Part shown: positions 1 to 8,411 of the stretch, piece by piece | How the letters are laid out: each line of letters starts with the position of its first letter | How positions within the stretch are numbered: the first letter of the stretch is position 1 | From: an uncultured Eubacteriales bacterium | Lineage (GTDB): Bacteria > Bacillota > Clostridia > Oscillospirales > Acutalibacteraceae | Direction: 5' to 3' | Assembly: GCA_934477125.1 (NCBI GenBank) | Contig: CAKSOL010000001.1 | Span: 1 to 64,000, forward strand | Length of the DNA stretch: 64,000 bases | The notes under the pieces: generated by a model | Database searches by the model: none | Told to the model about the DNA's origin: nothing | What the model saw: only the letters and a program-made list of their open reading frames with translations | Program-made: the position numbers and the translations under genes

Positions 1-1345
1 ACTGCCGACCACATTACGGTACTTGGCGATTATATTGCGTTGGCAATCACATTGCACACGGATGGCAGTGCAATAAGAGATCCGGGTCTTTATATTGACA
101 GCATTACCGTAGAGCCTGTAAAGGTAACAAGCGTAACCAATAGCTACGATGAAGAAACTACATTGTTTATGGGGCTTTCGGGCACGGGCAACAGTATTAT
201 TTTCAATTCAAAAGACAAGGTATCTGCAAGCCCGCAAAACGGAACCTTTAAGCGTTTGGGTAAAACCGTTGAATACATAAAGGGCGTAGGCGAAAATGGT
301 ACTGCAGGTCTTAAAGTGAAAACTATTGACACTGCAAATGCAAGCGAACCGACGGCATTAAAGATTTATGATCCCTCAACTGTTATTGAGGGTCCTGCCG
401 GTTGGTTCTTGCCGGAAAACCGAACGGCATATCGTATAACTCTGCGTTATAAGCTGGATAGTAAAATCAGTCAGGATATTCATTTCGGATTGCGCGGGGT
501 CAGTGCAGCCGGGGATATGGGCAATGTAGACGGCAGCAACAGCACCGTGCTTTCACAGTTCTATACTTTGTCCGCCGATACAGCGGCAACAGACGGCTGG
601 CAGACTATAACTGCCGACCACATTACGGTACTTGGCGATTATATTGCGTTGGCAATCACATTGCACACGGATGGCAGTGCAATAAGCGATCCGGGTCTTT
701 ATATTGACAGCATTACCGTAGAGCCTGTAAAGGTAACAAGCGTAACCAACAGCTACGATGAAGAAACCACATTGTTTATGGGGCTTTCGAGTACAGGCAA
801 CAGTATTATTTTCAATTCAAAAGACAAGGTATCGGCAAGTCCGGGAAACGGGAACTTTAAGCGTTTGAGTAAAGCCGTGGAATACCTAAAGGGTGTAGGA
901 GAAAACGGTACTGCAGGTCTTAAAGTGAAAACTATCTACAAAGCAAATGCAGATGAACCGACAGCGTTAAAAATTTATGATCCCTCAACTGTTATTGAGG
1001 GTCCTGCCGGTTGGTTCTTGCCGGAAAACCGGACAGCATACCGTATAACTCTGCGTTATAAGCTGGATAGTGAAATCAGTCAGGATATTCATTTCGGATT
1101 GCGCGGGGTCAGTGCAGCCGGAGATATGGGTTTTGTAACTGACAGCAACAGCACCGTGCTTTCACAGTTCTATACTTTGCCTGCCGATACAGCGGCAACA
1201 GACGGCTGGCAGACAATAACTGCCGACCACGTTACGGTACTTGGCGATTATATTGCGTTGGCAATTACATTGCACACGGATGACAGTGATATAAGCGATC
1301 CGGGTCTTTATATTGACAGCGTTACCGTAGAACCTGTAAAGGTGG
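1..1345 (+). repeat. 609-bp in-frame tandem repeat
   Basis: The same sequence restarts at 1, 610 and 1219, an exact 609-bp (203-codon) period with only scattered substitutions. The third copy loses identity near 1345, where the diverged fourth module begins. The near identity implies recent duplication or ongoing homogenisation. The left end of the array is outside the window, so the copy number is unknown. Confidence 0.93.
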
Positions 1346-3210
1346 ACGGAACGGTAAACAATTATGATGATGACGGCGTATACTATCAGCAATTTGATAA
1401 TTACGGTTATTTTAACCGTACATATGACAAGGCAGGAAAGAATAATATTGACGCAGCTTTGACATTCCCGCACTTTGCAAACGGTACATTTACGGAAAAC
1501 GGCGGTGTTAACGGCAGCCGTGCATTTGGCTTTACAAGCGCTTCACAATCCAAAAATGATTACCCGGTGGCTGTGCGTGTTTATGATTCGGGTTCCGCAG
1601 GGAAGCAGTTATTTATTCCCCAAAAAAACACCACTTACAGAATTAAGCTTAAATATAATCTTCCCGAGCATTTGGATTGGGCAAATCTGTATTTGAGTGT
1701 AAATGGTATGGCGGTACAAAGCGGCGCCTTCGGCAGAGGCGATGAGCTTGCAAAGGTGGTTCAGATATGGCGTGATTCTGAGATTGCTACGGGGCAGTGG
1801 CTTGAAGCAACCGCTACATTCACTACCGGAGATACGGATTACGAAGGATTAGGTCTTTTCTTTGCTACTTTAAACAATGCTACGGTAAATGTAAAGCTGT
1901 GGATAGACGATATAGAGATTACAAAGGTAACGTATCCTTACGGAGACGTTAATATGGATGAGAAAGTTGATATTCGTGATCTCGTTAGGCTCAAGAAGAT
2001 TTCTGTAGGAGAAGCGCCGGAAACCGCAAATGCAAATATGGATGATGATCCGGCTATTAACGCAACGGATATTTCAATTTTGAGAAAGCTTCTTTTAGGT
2101 ATTTCTGACGAAATCACGGTTAATTCCCAAACGGGAATTAGCGAAGGCACGGGGGACTCAAAGTCCCCCGTCCGTTCTTTGTGGAAGGCGCTTGGTATGG
2201 TAAACGACGGGGGAACCATTCATATTGAAGGCGTATATTCAGTATCAGAGGCCGATGTAATAGCGGGCGGCAAACGGGTTACGGTCACCGGCGGGGCGCT
2301 GGATTTTACGAAAATCGACAGTGTGAAACTCGGCGGTGCCTTTACATTTCGTGATATCAATATCCGATGGCAGGACGGTTGTGAAGTTTTTGCGTGTGGT
2401 AATGCTGTCACAATTGCAGAGTCGGTGAACATAACCGGTGTACCGGCTGCACTGTACGGCGGAGCTGCAGGCGGCACAATAGAAGAAACAAACCTACGGG
2501 TACTGGCCGGAAACTATAAAGTAATCTACGGCGGATCCGGCGGCGGAATTATTACCGGAGATACAAACTTATATATAGGCGGCAGTGCGAACAGTAATGC
2601 AATTGAAACATCTCATAATACGGATTATATTATTTTCGGCGGTTCTAACAGCGGTACTGTAATGGGCAGCACTCATTTAACGCTTGCCGGAGAAAAAGCT
2701 AATTATTCCTACGGCGGCGGAGCAAATTCATCATCATCTGTCAGAGGAACCTGTTTTACCGAATTGTGCGGTATGCGGCTTATGAGTGTTTACGGCGGCT
2801 CACGCAGCGGAGGAGAAGTCAGTGCAACCGATATTGTAATGACTTCGGGTTGGTGTGAACAAATTTTCGGCGGAAGCGAGCATTCTCCTATAATCGGTAA
2901 AACCGAAATTAACCTGACAGGCGGCACAGTCGTGCGGCGTATTTACGGAGGCTGCTATGACAGCAATTCTGCAAATTTTGTAACAGGAACAACGACCGTG
3001 CGTTTGGGCGGGTCTGTTAACTACACGGGAAATTATGTGGGTTGGGGAGAAAATACGATTTGTGCCGGAAGCAGAATCGGCAATCGTGCGGAAGAAGTTT
3101 CTTCACTCTATATCGAAACACAGGAATTGTATGATTCGCTTAAAGAAAAAATCGGAAGATATACGGGATATGGCTGTGATTACCTCTATATTGCCGGAAT
3201 AAAGCAGTGA
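1..3210 (+). CDS. Dockerin protein with tandem carbohydrate-binding-like modules, 5' end missing
   Basis: The reading frame is open from base 1, so the gene starts left of the window; 1069 residues are visible. Residues 1 to about 445 are near-identical repeats of a roughly 203-residue beta-rich module, followed by a diverged fourth module (about 450-645) that resembles CBM4/9-type carbohydrate-binding modules with the 'TYRIKLKYNL' type strand. A type I dockerin lies at about 648-702, with two calcium-loop segments ('GDVNMDEKVDIRDLVRLKK' and 'ANMDDDPAINATDISILRKL'). After it come about 350 residues of glycine-rich 'YGGS' repeats that look like a beta-solenoid. No catalytic domain is visible, though one could lie upstream. 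By family knowledge, dockerins bind cohesins in cellulosome-like complexes; cell-surface or extracellular polysaccharide binding is inferred. The next gene begins 37 bp downstream. Confidence 0.8.
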   Translation, partial: TADHITVLGDYIALAITLHTDGSAIRDPGLYIDSITVEPVKVTSVTNSYDEETTLFMGLSGTGNSIIFNSKDKVSASPQNGTFKRLGKTVEYIKGVGENGTAGLKVKTIDTANASEPTALKIYDPSTVIEGPAGWFLPENRTAYRITLRYKLDSKISQDIHFGLRGVSAAGDMGNVDGSNSTVLSQFYTLSADTAATDGWQTITADHITVLGDYIALAITLHTDGSAISDPGLYIDSITVEPVKVTSVTNSYDEETTLFMGLSSTGNSIIFNSKDKVSASPGNGNFKRLSKAVEYLKGVGENGTAGLKVKTIYKANADEPTALKIYDPSTVIEGPAGWFLPENRTAYRITLRYKLDSEISQDIHFGLRGVSAAGDMGFVTDSNSTVLSQFYTLPADTAATDGWQTITADHVTVLGDYIALAITLHTDDSDISDPGLYIDSVTVEPVKVDGTVNNYDDDGVYYQQFDNYGYFNRTYDKAGKNNIDAALTFPHFANGTFTENGGVNGSRAFGFTSASQSKNDYPVAVRVYDSGSAGKQLFIPQKNTTYRIKLKYNLPEHLDWANLYLSVNGMAVQSGAFGRGDELAKVVQIWRDSEIATGQWLEATATFTTGDTDYEGLGLFFATLNNATVNVKLWIDDIEITKVTYPYGDVNMDEKVDIRDLVRLKKISVGEAPETANANMDDDPAINATDISILRKLLLGISDEITVNSQTGISEGTGDSKSPVRSLWKALGMVNDGGTIHIEGVYSVSEADVIAGGKRVTVTGGALDFTKIDSVKLGGAFTFRDINIRWQDGCEVFACGNAVTIAESVNITGVPAALYGGAAGGTIEETNLRVLAGNYKVIYGGSGGGIITGDTNLYIGGSANSNAIETSHNTDYIIFGGSNSGTVMGSTHLTLAGEKANYSYGGGANSSSSVRGTCFTELCGMRLMSVYGGSRSGGEVSATDIVMTSGWCEQIFGGSEHSPIIGKTEINLTGGTVVRRIYGGCYDSNSANFVTGTTTVRLGGSVNYTGNYVGWGENTICAGSRIGNRAEEVSSLYIETQELYDSLKEKIGRYTGYGCDYLYIAGIKQ

Positions 3211-3247
3211 AAATATTAAGATTATCAAAACAAAAGGAGAAAAAATA

Positions 3248-3955
3248 ATGATAAAAGTATTGATATATAACGAGTTTATTCATGAACAAAACGACAGCAG
3301 GGTAAGGGAAATTTACCCAAACGGAATACATAATCTTCTTAAGTCGCAAATAGAGGATGAAAACATAGTTGTTGATACGGTTACCTTAAATGATGTTAAT
3401 ACCATAACAGAGGAACGGCTTGCAGATACTGATGTTTTGATTTGGTGGGGTCATTTGGCGCATGATAAAGTGCCTGAAGAGGTAGCCGAAAGGGTTAAAG
3501 CTGCTGTAAATTCGGGTATGGGCTTTATTGCATTACACTCTGCTCACCATTCAAAGCCCTTTAAGAAAATTCTCGGCACAACCTGCAATTTAACATGGCG
3601 GGAAGAGCCCGACAGAGAGTTGGTATGGGTTATAAATCCGCATCACCCCATTTCACAAGGTTTGGGTCGGTTTATTAAGTTGGATGAAGAAGAAGCATAC
3701 GGTGAGCCTTTTGCTGTTCCGGAGCCCGATGAGTTAGTTTTCATCGGATCATTTAAAGAGGGCGAGGTTTTTCGTTCGGGATGCTGCTATCATAGAGGCG
3801 GGAATATATTCTATTTTCAACCCGGTCACGAAGAATATAAAACGTTTTATAATAAAGATATTATCAGGGTTATCAGAAATGCGATATATTGGGCAAAGCC
3901 AACCTGCAGAAGGACTATCGGAGTACCAATGGTGAAAAAACCTTTGGAAGATTAA
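3248..3955 (+). CDS. ThuA-like domain protein (copy 1)
   Basis: 235 residues of the ThuA family (class I glutamine-amidotransferase-like fold, named from trehalose utilisation). Visible family features are 'VLIYNEF' at the N terminus, 'DVLIWWGHLAHD', 'GFIALHSAHHSKPFK' and 'FYFQPGHEEYKTF', with several conserved histidines. A good ribosome site (AAAAGGAGA) precedes the ATG by 7 bases. It is followed 63 bp later by a Gfo/Idh/MocA oxidoreductase; this pairing is common in sugar or inositol catabolism loci, so a role in sugar derivative conversion is inferred and the substrate is unknown. A close paralogue sits at 34485-35198 on the other strand, also beside a Gfo/Idh/MocA gene. Confidence 0.88.
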   Translation: MIKVLIYNEFIHEQNDSRVREIYPNGIHNLLKSQIEDENIVVDTVTLNDVNTITEERLADTDVLIWWGHLAHDKVPEEVAERVKAAVNSGMGFIALHSAHHSKPFKKILGTTCNLTWREEPDRELVWVINPHHPISQGLGRFIKLDEEEAYGEPFAVPEPDELVFIGSFKEGEVFRSGCCYHRGGNIFYFQPGHEEYKTFYNKDIIRVIRNAIYWAKPTCRRTIGVPMVKKPLED

Positions 3956-4018
3956 CAGGTATTAAAACAAGACGTTATTTTTCAAAAAATTTATTGTGAG
4001 CACATGGAGGAAATCAAT

Positions 4019-5176
4019 ATGGCATTAGATTTAAACAATTTTTCAAATAATCAAACCGAGGTAAGCAGTGTAATCGGCGATAAAACACTTCGCGTTGGTA
4101 TAATCGGTACGGGCGGAATTTCAGGCGCACATATTAAAACCTATATGGCTCAGCCTGATGTTGAAATAGTGGCAGGCTGCGATTTAATACCCGGTAAAGC
4201 AGAAAAAAAATTTGCTGAATACAAAGTTGAAAATGCAAAATTTTTCACAGATTATAAGGAAATGATTGATACTGTTCCGATGGACGCGGTATCCGTTTGC
4301 ACTTATAACCGCACGCATGCCGAGTGCACAATTTATGCACTTGAGCACGGTCTGAATGTTTTACTTGAAAAGCCGATGAGCGTTACTCTTGAAGAAGCTG
4401 TGGCTATTCGTAAGGCCGAAAAGAAAAGCGGAAAAATAGTATCGGTAGGCTTTCAACCGCGTCTTGATGCAAATATGAAAATGATAAAGAAAATCGTTCA
4501 ATCGGGCGAACTCGGAAGAATTTACTATGTTCAGACAGGCGGTGGCCGCAGACACGGTATTCCGGTAAGCTGGTCTGAAACATTTATTGAGAACGATAAG
4601 GCGGGTCTCGGCGCTCTCGGTGATATCGGCTGCTACTCTATCGACCTCGTTATGAATGCGCTCGGCAATCCGAAACCTTTAACCGTTACAGGTACCGCTA
4701 CAGATTATTTCGGCACCACCCCCGAGGCTTATTCGCAGGTAGGTAAGCCGGAGTGCGCTAAGAAATTCAGCGTTGACGATTTTGCATCGGCCTATATTCG
4801 TCTTGAAGGCGGCATAATCCTTGACTTCCGTATTGCATGGTATATGCATCTTGATACTCCCGGAGACACCATCATTATGGGTACCAAAGGATCTTTGCGT
4901 GTTCCGTCTACCGATTGCTGGAACGGAACCTTTGACAAACCGTTAATAATCTACCATGATGTTGCCGGCGAACCCGTAGAAACTGTTATTCCTTTACTGC
5001 CCGCAACAAAGGATTTGTGGAATAAAAAAATTCGTTCTTTTCTTGACGCGGTTATAACCGGTGGTAAAGCGCCTGTTCCCACTGATGAAATTATATACAA
5101 TCAGGCAATACTTGATGGTATTGAGCGCTCAAGTGAGTGCGGTCATGAGGTTGCTATTGAAATCCCTGAAATTTAA
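4019..5176 (+). CDS. Gfo/Idh/MocA family oxidoreductase (copy 1)
   Basis: 385 residues. The N-terminal Rossmann fold has 'GIIGTGGISGAH' at about residues 28-39 for NAD(P) binding, and the family catalytic-lysine motif 'LEKPMS' lies near residue 118. The C-terminal half is the usual beta-sheet substrate domain. I chose the ATG at 4019 because GGAGG at 4006-4010 lies at the right distance before it; an in-frame ATG at 4004 would place the ribosome site inside the gene. It probably forms a two-gene operon with the upstream ThuA-like gene. Family members oxidise or reduce sugars, inositols and related polyols; the exact substrate cannot be read from the sequence. Confidence 0.9.
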   Translation: MALDLNNFSNNQTEVSSVIGDKTLRVGIIGTGGISGAHIKTYMAQPDVEIVAGCDLIPGKAEKKFAEYKVENAKFFTDYKEMIDTVPMDAVSVCTYNRTHAECTIYALEHGLNVLLEKPMSVTLEEAVAIRKAEKKSGKIVSVGFQPRLDANMKMIKKIVQSGELGRIYYVQTGGGRRHGIPVSWSETFIENDKAGLGALGDIGCYSIDLVMNALGNPKPLTVTGTATDYFGTTPEAYSQVGKPECAKKFSVDDFASAYIRLEGGIILDFRIAWYMHLDTPGDTIIMGTKGSLRVPSTDCWNGTFDKPLIIYHDVAGEPVETVIPLLPATKDLWNKKIRSFLDAVITGGKAPVPTDEIIYNQAILDGIERSSECGHEVAIEIPEI

Positions 5177-5241
5177 CAAAACACTTTCCATGTAAAATCG
5201 CTTTTCTATATTAAACTATAATTATTCAAAATAATTTTGGC

Positions 5242-5271
5242 ACATAAAGGAAGAAAAAGCTTTCTTTATGT
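5242..5271 (+). terminator. Probable terminator after ThuA-oxidoreductase pair
   Basis: A 12-bp stem (5242-5253 with 5260-5271, one G-U pair) with a 6-base loop, followed by a moderately T-rich stretch. It lies 65 bp after the oxidoreductase stop codon. The U tract is weak, so termination is likely but not certain. Confidence 0.5.
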
Positions 5272-5425
5272 ACCTTTAATATTTGAGCAAAATTTAAATA
5301 ATAAATTTTTTATTTAAAAACTTAAGATTTGCCTCGGAAATTTGTTTTAATATAAATGTAAATACGCATAACCTCTTAACTTTTGAGTTTGGAGGTGTGA
5401 AACGCGTAATTATTTAGATATATTA

Positions 5426-5749
5426 TTGGAGGAATTATTATCATGTAGCAAGGTAAACAACGATTGTATTGAAAAGGATTTACATACAATCAGTCAAAAG
5501 CAGATAAAACTTGAGTTTAGAAAAATATTAGATAAGTTAGCGATAAATATAATTGAAAACAACCTTGAAAACGAAATGCTAATGCAGGCGCTTTTAGAAT
5601 TGGCGCGAGTGGAACGTATTATAATTGTATTACATTTTTTGTGCGGAATGAAACTGTCTGAAATAGCTTATCTTTTAGAAACGGATTTGAACAGTATTTA
5701 TGTTCAGAGATGTACCGCAATTAAACATTTAAAAAATATATTGATGTAA
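5426..5749 (+). CDS. Sigma-70 region 4-like small DNA-binding protein; start region possibly frameshifted
   Basis: About 107 residues. The C-terminal half ('IIVLHFLCGMKLSEIAYLL' and 'VQRCTAIKHLKNIL') resembles the sigma-70 region 4 helix-turn-helix found in sigma-like ORFs of Firmicute mobile elements. No convincing start exists in this frame: the TTG at 5426 overlaps its own GGAGG. A good ribosome site with GTG (GGAGG at 5391-5395, GTG at 5397) opens a different frame that stops at once at 5415-5417. A 1-base deletion between 5397 and 5408 would explain both, making this a decayed gene. It sits upstream of the TnpW/TnpX-like genes and may have regulated them. Confidence 0.5.
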   Translation: MEELLSCSKVNNDCIEKDLHTISQKQIKLEFRKILDKLAINIIENNLENEMLMQALLELARVERIIIVLHFLCGMKLSEIAYLLETDLNSIYVQRCTAIKHLKNILM

Positions 5750-5752
5750 CAG

Positions 5753-6016
5753 CGACTTTTGCCGTGTTATATATGAACCTTGAAAAATATGCCTATGGGC
5801 ATTATTGAAAGCATACTGTAAAACAGATGGAGAGCAACAATATATGCTTGCGATGACCCTGTGAAGACACTTGCCGTGGGCTTGGACGGTAAGCGGGCAG
5901 AAGTCAGCCCGTTGCAGTATGCCCCTGCGGAGGGGCTAAATACTCCGTGGATTGTTTTTTATTTAGCATTATTTTCTCAAACTGTTGTTGTGTACCCGAA
6001 AAACAGAAAGTCAAAT
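5753..6016 (+). other. Non-coding, hairpin-rich stretch inside the mobile element
   Basis: No reading frame here looks coding. Local hairpins are visible: 5894-5898 with 5907-5911, and 5921-5926 with 5931-5936 (GCCCCT/AGGGGC, 4-base loop). The position, between a sigma-like ORF and the promoter for the recombinase genes, fits a recombination, transfer or regulatory site, but I cannot name the class. Confidence 0.4.
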
Positions 6017-6044
6017 TTGACAAAATGAATCAGATGTGTATACT
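6017..6044 (+). promoter_or_regulatory. Promoter for TnpW-like/recombinase genes
   Basis: TTGACA at 6017-6022 and TATACT at 6039-6044, separated by 16 bp: a near-consensus sigma-A promoter 60 bp before the small TnpW-like gene. Confidence 0.7.
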
Positions 6045-6103
6045 GAAGAGCGGTGGCTGTATCACCGGCATTCTTCGGTATGCGAAAATAACGGAGGTGC
6101 TGT

Positions 6104-6274
6104 ATGCAGATCGAAGGCAAAGGAAAAAGACCGAAGGATCTTAACCCTGCGCAGACGCAGATTTACAATATAAACGGCACGGTTATAAAGGTTGAGCCTA
6201 AATTTAAGGAAACAGGCAAAACGCTGTTTTCTTCACTCGGTCGTATGATTTTCAAAGATTTTAAGCAATCCTAA
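6104..6274 (+). CDS. TnpW-like small transposon protein
   Basis: A 56-residue ORF that starts at ATG 6104 with GGAGG at 6093-6097. The segment 'YNINGTVIKVEPKFKETG', followed by a basic amphipathic helix, resembles the small TnpW proteins encoded beside TnpX-type recombinases in Tn4451-like elements. Position directly upstream of the large serine recombinase (65 bp gap, same strand) supports this. Its biochemical role is not established for the family. The assignment rests on general shape and context, not on a confident family motif. Confidence 0.6.
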   Translation: MQIEGKGKRPKDLNPAQTQIYNINGTVIKVEPKFKETGKTLFSSLGRMIFKDFKQS

Positions 6275-6339
6275 ATTCCTTTCGGCAGCCACGGTACAAC
6301 TTTCGGTACTGTTTGTTTGACTGCGGGAAGGAGGAAAAA

Positions 6340-8037
6340 ATGAAACAGTCAAATGTCAGGAATAATAATTGCAGGAGAGCATTTTTGTATGTGCGCTTGT
6401 CGCGCGATGATGAATTGGAGGGTGAAAGCTACAGTATAAGCAATCAGAAAAAGCTGCTTACAAGGGTTGCAAGGGATAAGGGATATACGGATATTTCTGT
6501 ATTCTGTGATGACGGAATTTCGGGTGTTACAATGAACAGACCGGAGTTCAACAAAATGATAGAGCAGTTAGAGCTCGGAAAAGCGTCGGCGGTATTCGTT
6601 AAGGACTTATCCCGGCTTGGCAGAAATTATATCGAGGTCGGAAGACTTACTGAAGAGTTCTTCCCCGAACATAATATAAGGCTTGTTTCGGTCTCGGATA
6701 ATCTTGATACCGACGAGGGTGAAAGTGAGCTTACTCCAATAAAAAATCTTTTTAATGAATGGTACTCGCGTGATATAAGCAAAAAGCGCCGTATCAGCAA
6801 TAAGATTAAAGGGGGAGCGGGAATACCGCTAAGCCCTCCGCCTTACGGTTATATCAAGGACCCCGAAAATCCGCAACGATGGATAGTAGATGAGGAAGCG
6901 GCAAATGTTGTGAAAATGATATTCGATATGTACCACAGCGGTCTCGGAACATTTCAAATAGCATTGGCTCTTATGGACGAAAAGATTTTAACGCCCTCAG
7001 AGTATGCCATTAAAAAGGGAATCAAAAAAGCCGGAGGGACATCCGGGAAAACTCATTCCGATCCATATCGCTGGGGACAGTCTACCGTTATTAAAATCTT
7101 AACCAAACAGGAATACTGCGGTGATGTTATAAACTTCAAAACCTATTCCAAATCGTATAAGAATAAGAAAAGGTATGTCAATGACAATATGATGGTTTTT
7201 AAGAATGTTCACGAGCCTATAATTGACCGCGAGCTTTTTGAACAAATCCAGCTTAAAAGGGGCAAAACAAGAAAACGCCTTATGGCAAACGGCGAAAAAA
7301 ATATGTTTTCGGGCTTGCTTGTATGCTCCGATTGCGGCAGTAATCTTAATTACCATTTAAGCAGCCGCGGAATATCTTCGTTTTGCTGTCCAGGTTCTAA
7401 CCAGGGAAGAAGAAAAGATTGTACATCCGCTCATTATGTTAGAATGGATTTTTTAGAAGAGGTTGTCCTTGCGGAAATACGCAGGCTTACCAGATTTGCA
7501 GGAAAGTATGAGGATTTATTTATAAAAACAGTAAGTGAGTTTTCAAGAGATACTTTGCAATCCAAAATTTCCGCATATCAGTCGGAGGTTCGCTCACTAA
7601 CCTCCAGAGACAGGGAGCTTGACCGAATTTTTGAACGGTTATATGAGGATAATATTTCCGGCAAAATTCACGACGACAGATTTGCTAAGATGTCTGTCAA
7701 TTATAATAATGAGCAAAAGGATATACGCGAAAAGCTGAAGCATTTGGGAAATCTTATTGATGAATTATCCGGCAAAGAAATTACTGCCGAAAAATTTGTT
7801 AAGGCAATAAAAAAGTATACCAGGGTCAAAAAACTGACCCCGTATATGCTTACCGAATTGATTGAGAAGATAGTGGTATATCCGGCAGAAAAGGTTGACG
7901 GAGTAAGAACGCAGCGATTGGTTATATATTATAACTGTGTGGGCGCTATTGATATTCCGACAGAGTTACCCATACCGGAGCCGGATATAACTTTGAACAC
8001 CCGTAAGGGCGTAAATCTTACATATCTTCCTGCGTAA
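6340..8037 (+). CDS. Large serine recombinase, TnpX-like
   Basis: 565 residues. The N-terminal resolvase/invertase domain carries the catalytic serine (S21, in 'YVRLSRDD') and 'KDLSRLGRNY' near residue 90. A recombinase domain follows (about 165-300), then a zinc ribbon with paired cysteines ('CSDCG' near residue 330 and a second pair about 30-40 residues later), a long coiled coil (about 400-470) and a C-terminal tail. This is the standard layout of TnpX/TndX transposon recombinases, which excise and insert circular intermediates through a 5' phosphoserine link, usually at short central dinucleotides. The ATG at 6340 follows AAGGAGG; the earlier in-frame TTG at 6313 has no ribosome site. The gene ends 76 bp from tRNA-Pro. 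Confidence 0.92.
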   Translation: MKQSNVRNNNCRRAFLYVRLSRDDELEGESYSISNQKKLLTRVARDKGYTDISVFCDDGISGVTMNRPEFNKMIEQLELGKASAVFVKDLSRLGRNYIEVGRLTEEFFPEHNIRLVSVSDNLDTDEGESELTPIKNLFNEWYSRDISKKRRISNKIKGGAGIPLSPPPYGYIKDPENPQRWIVDEEAANVVKMIFDMYHSGLGTFQIALALMDEKILTPSEYAIKKGIKKAGGTSGKTHSDPYRWGQSTVIKILTKQEYCGDVINFKTYSKSYKNKKRYVNDNMMVFKNVHEPIIDRELFEQIQLKRGKTRKRLMANGEKNMFSGLLVCSDCGSNLNYHLSSRGISSFCCPGSNQGRRKDCTSAHYVRMDFLEEVVLAEIRRLTRFAGKYEDLFIKTVSEFSRDTLQSKISAYQSEVRSLTSRDRELDRIFERLYEDNISGKIHDDRFAKMSVNYNNEQKDIREKLKHLGNLIDELSGKEITAEKFVKAIKKYTRVKKLTPYMLTELIEKIVVYPAEKVDGVRTQRLVIYYNCVGAIDIPTELPIPEPDITLNTRKGVNLTYLPA

Positions 8038-8063
8038 GCGACTTAACAGAACAAAATATAAAA

Positions 8064-8112
8064 ACAGAGTGTTGTTAAAACTAACCTCTCGGCTACTATA
8101 ACAACACTCTGT
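8064..8112 (-). terminator. Terminator of tRNA-Pro
   Basis: A perfect 13-bp inverted repeat (8064-8076 with 8100-8112) lies just downstream of the tRNA on the minus strand, followed on that strand by TTTTATATTTT. The 23-base loop is long, but stem and T run are strong. It also lies at the 3' side of the recombinase gene, so it could stop transcription from both sides. Confidence 0.75.
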
Positions 8113-8113
8113 A

Positions 8114-8189
8114 TGGTCGGGGTGACCGGGTTCGAACCGACGACATCCAGTTCCCAAAACTGGCGCGCTACCAACTGCGCTACACCCCG
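8114..8189 (-). tRNA. tRNA-Pro (UGG)
   Basis: On the minus strand the sequence folds into a full cloverleaf: acceptor CGGGGTG/CACCCCG, D arm with GCGC stems, anticodon stem CCAGT/ACTGG around loop TTTGGGA (anticodon TGG, proline), a T arm with TTCGAAC loop, discriminator A, and an encoded CCA end at 8114-8116. It has its own promoter at 8237-8265 and a terminator at 8064-8112, so it is a single-gene transcription unit. It flanks the serine-recombinase element. Confidence 0.95.
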
Positions 8190-8236
8190 GCATTCTGTTA
8201 AACAGCTAATGCTTTCGGCAAATTTCAACGCGACTT

Positions 8237-8265
8237 ATTATAACTCAAAATAATACAAATGTCAA
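8237..8265 (-). promoter_or_regulatory. tRNA-Pro promoter
   Basis: On the minus strand, TTGACA (8260-8265) and TATAAT (8237-8242) match the sigma-A consensus exactly with a 17-bp spacer, about 48 bp before the tRNA. Confidence 0.9.
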
Positions 8266-8307
8266 TTATTTATTTGCCGCTGACAGTCCGAAAGAATATG
8301 TAAAATT

Positions 8308-8340
8308 ACCGCTTGTGCAGTTTTTTGACCGCTTGTGCAG
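8308..8340 (+). promoter_or_regulatory. Tandem 13-bp operator-like direct repeats
   Basis: ACCGCTTGTGCAG occurs at 8308-8320 and again at 8328-8340, 20 bp start to start (about two helical turns). This spacing is typical of a tandem site for a dimeric response regulator or similar activator. It lies 72 bp before the receiver-like gene at 8412, upstream of A/T-rich promoter-like sequence. Confidence 0.6.
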
Positions 8341-8411
8341 ATTGGGTTGCTATTTTTTCTGTTATAAAGTAAAATATAATTAAATAATTATGCTTTTAGG
8401 GGAGGCGGCTT

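Noticed and set aside
1..1345. CRISPR-like or transposon repeat array
   Set aside because: The 609-bp repeats keep an open frame, have no spacers and encode a folded module, so they are internal protein repeats.
5947..6144. 65-codon frame overlapping the TnpW-like gene
   Set aside because: It spans the promoter at 6017-6044 and overlaps the better-supported ORF at 6104 in another frame.
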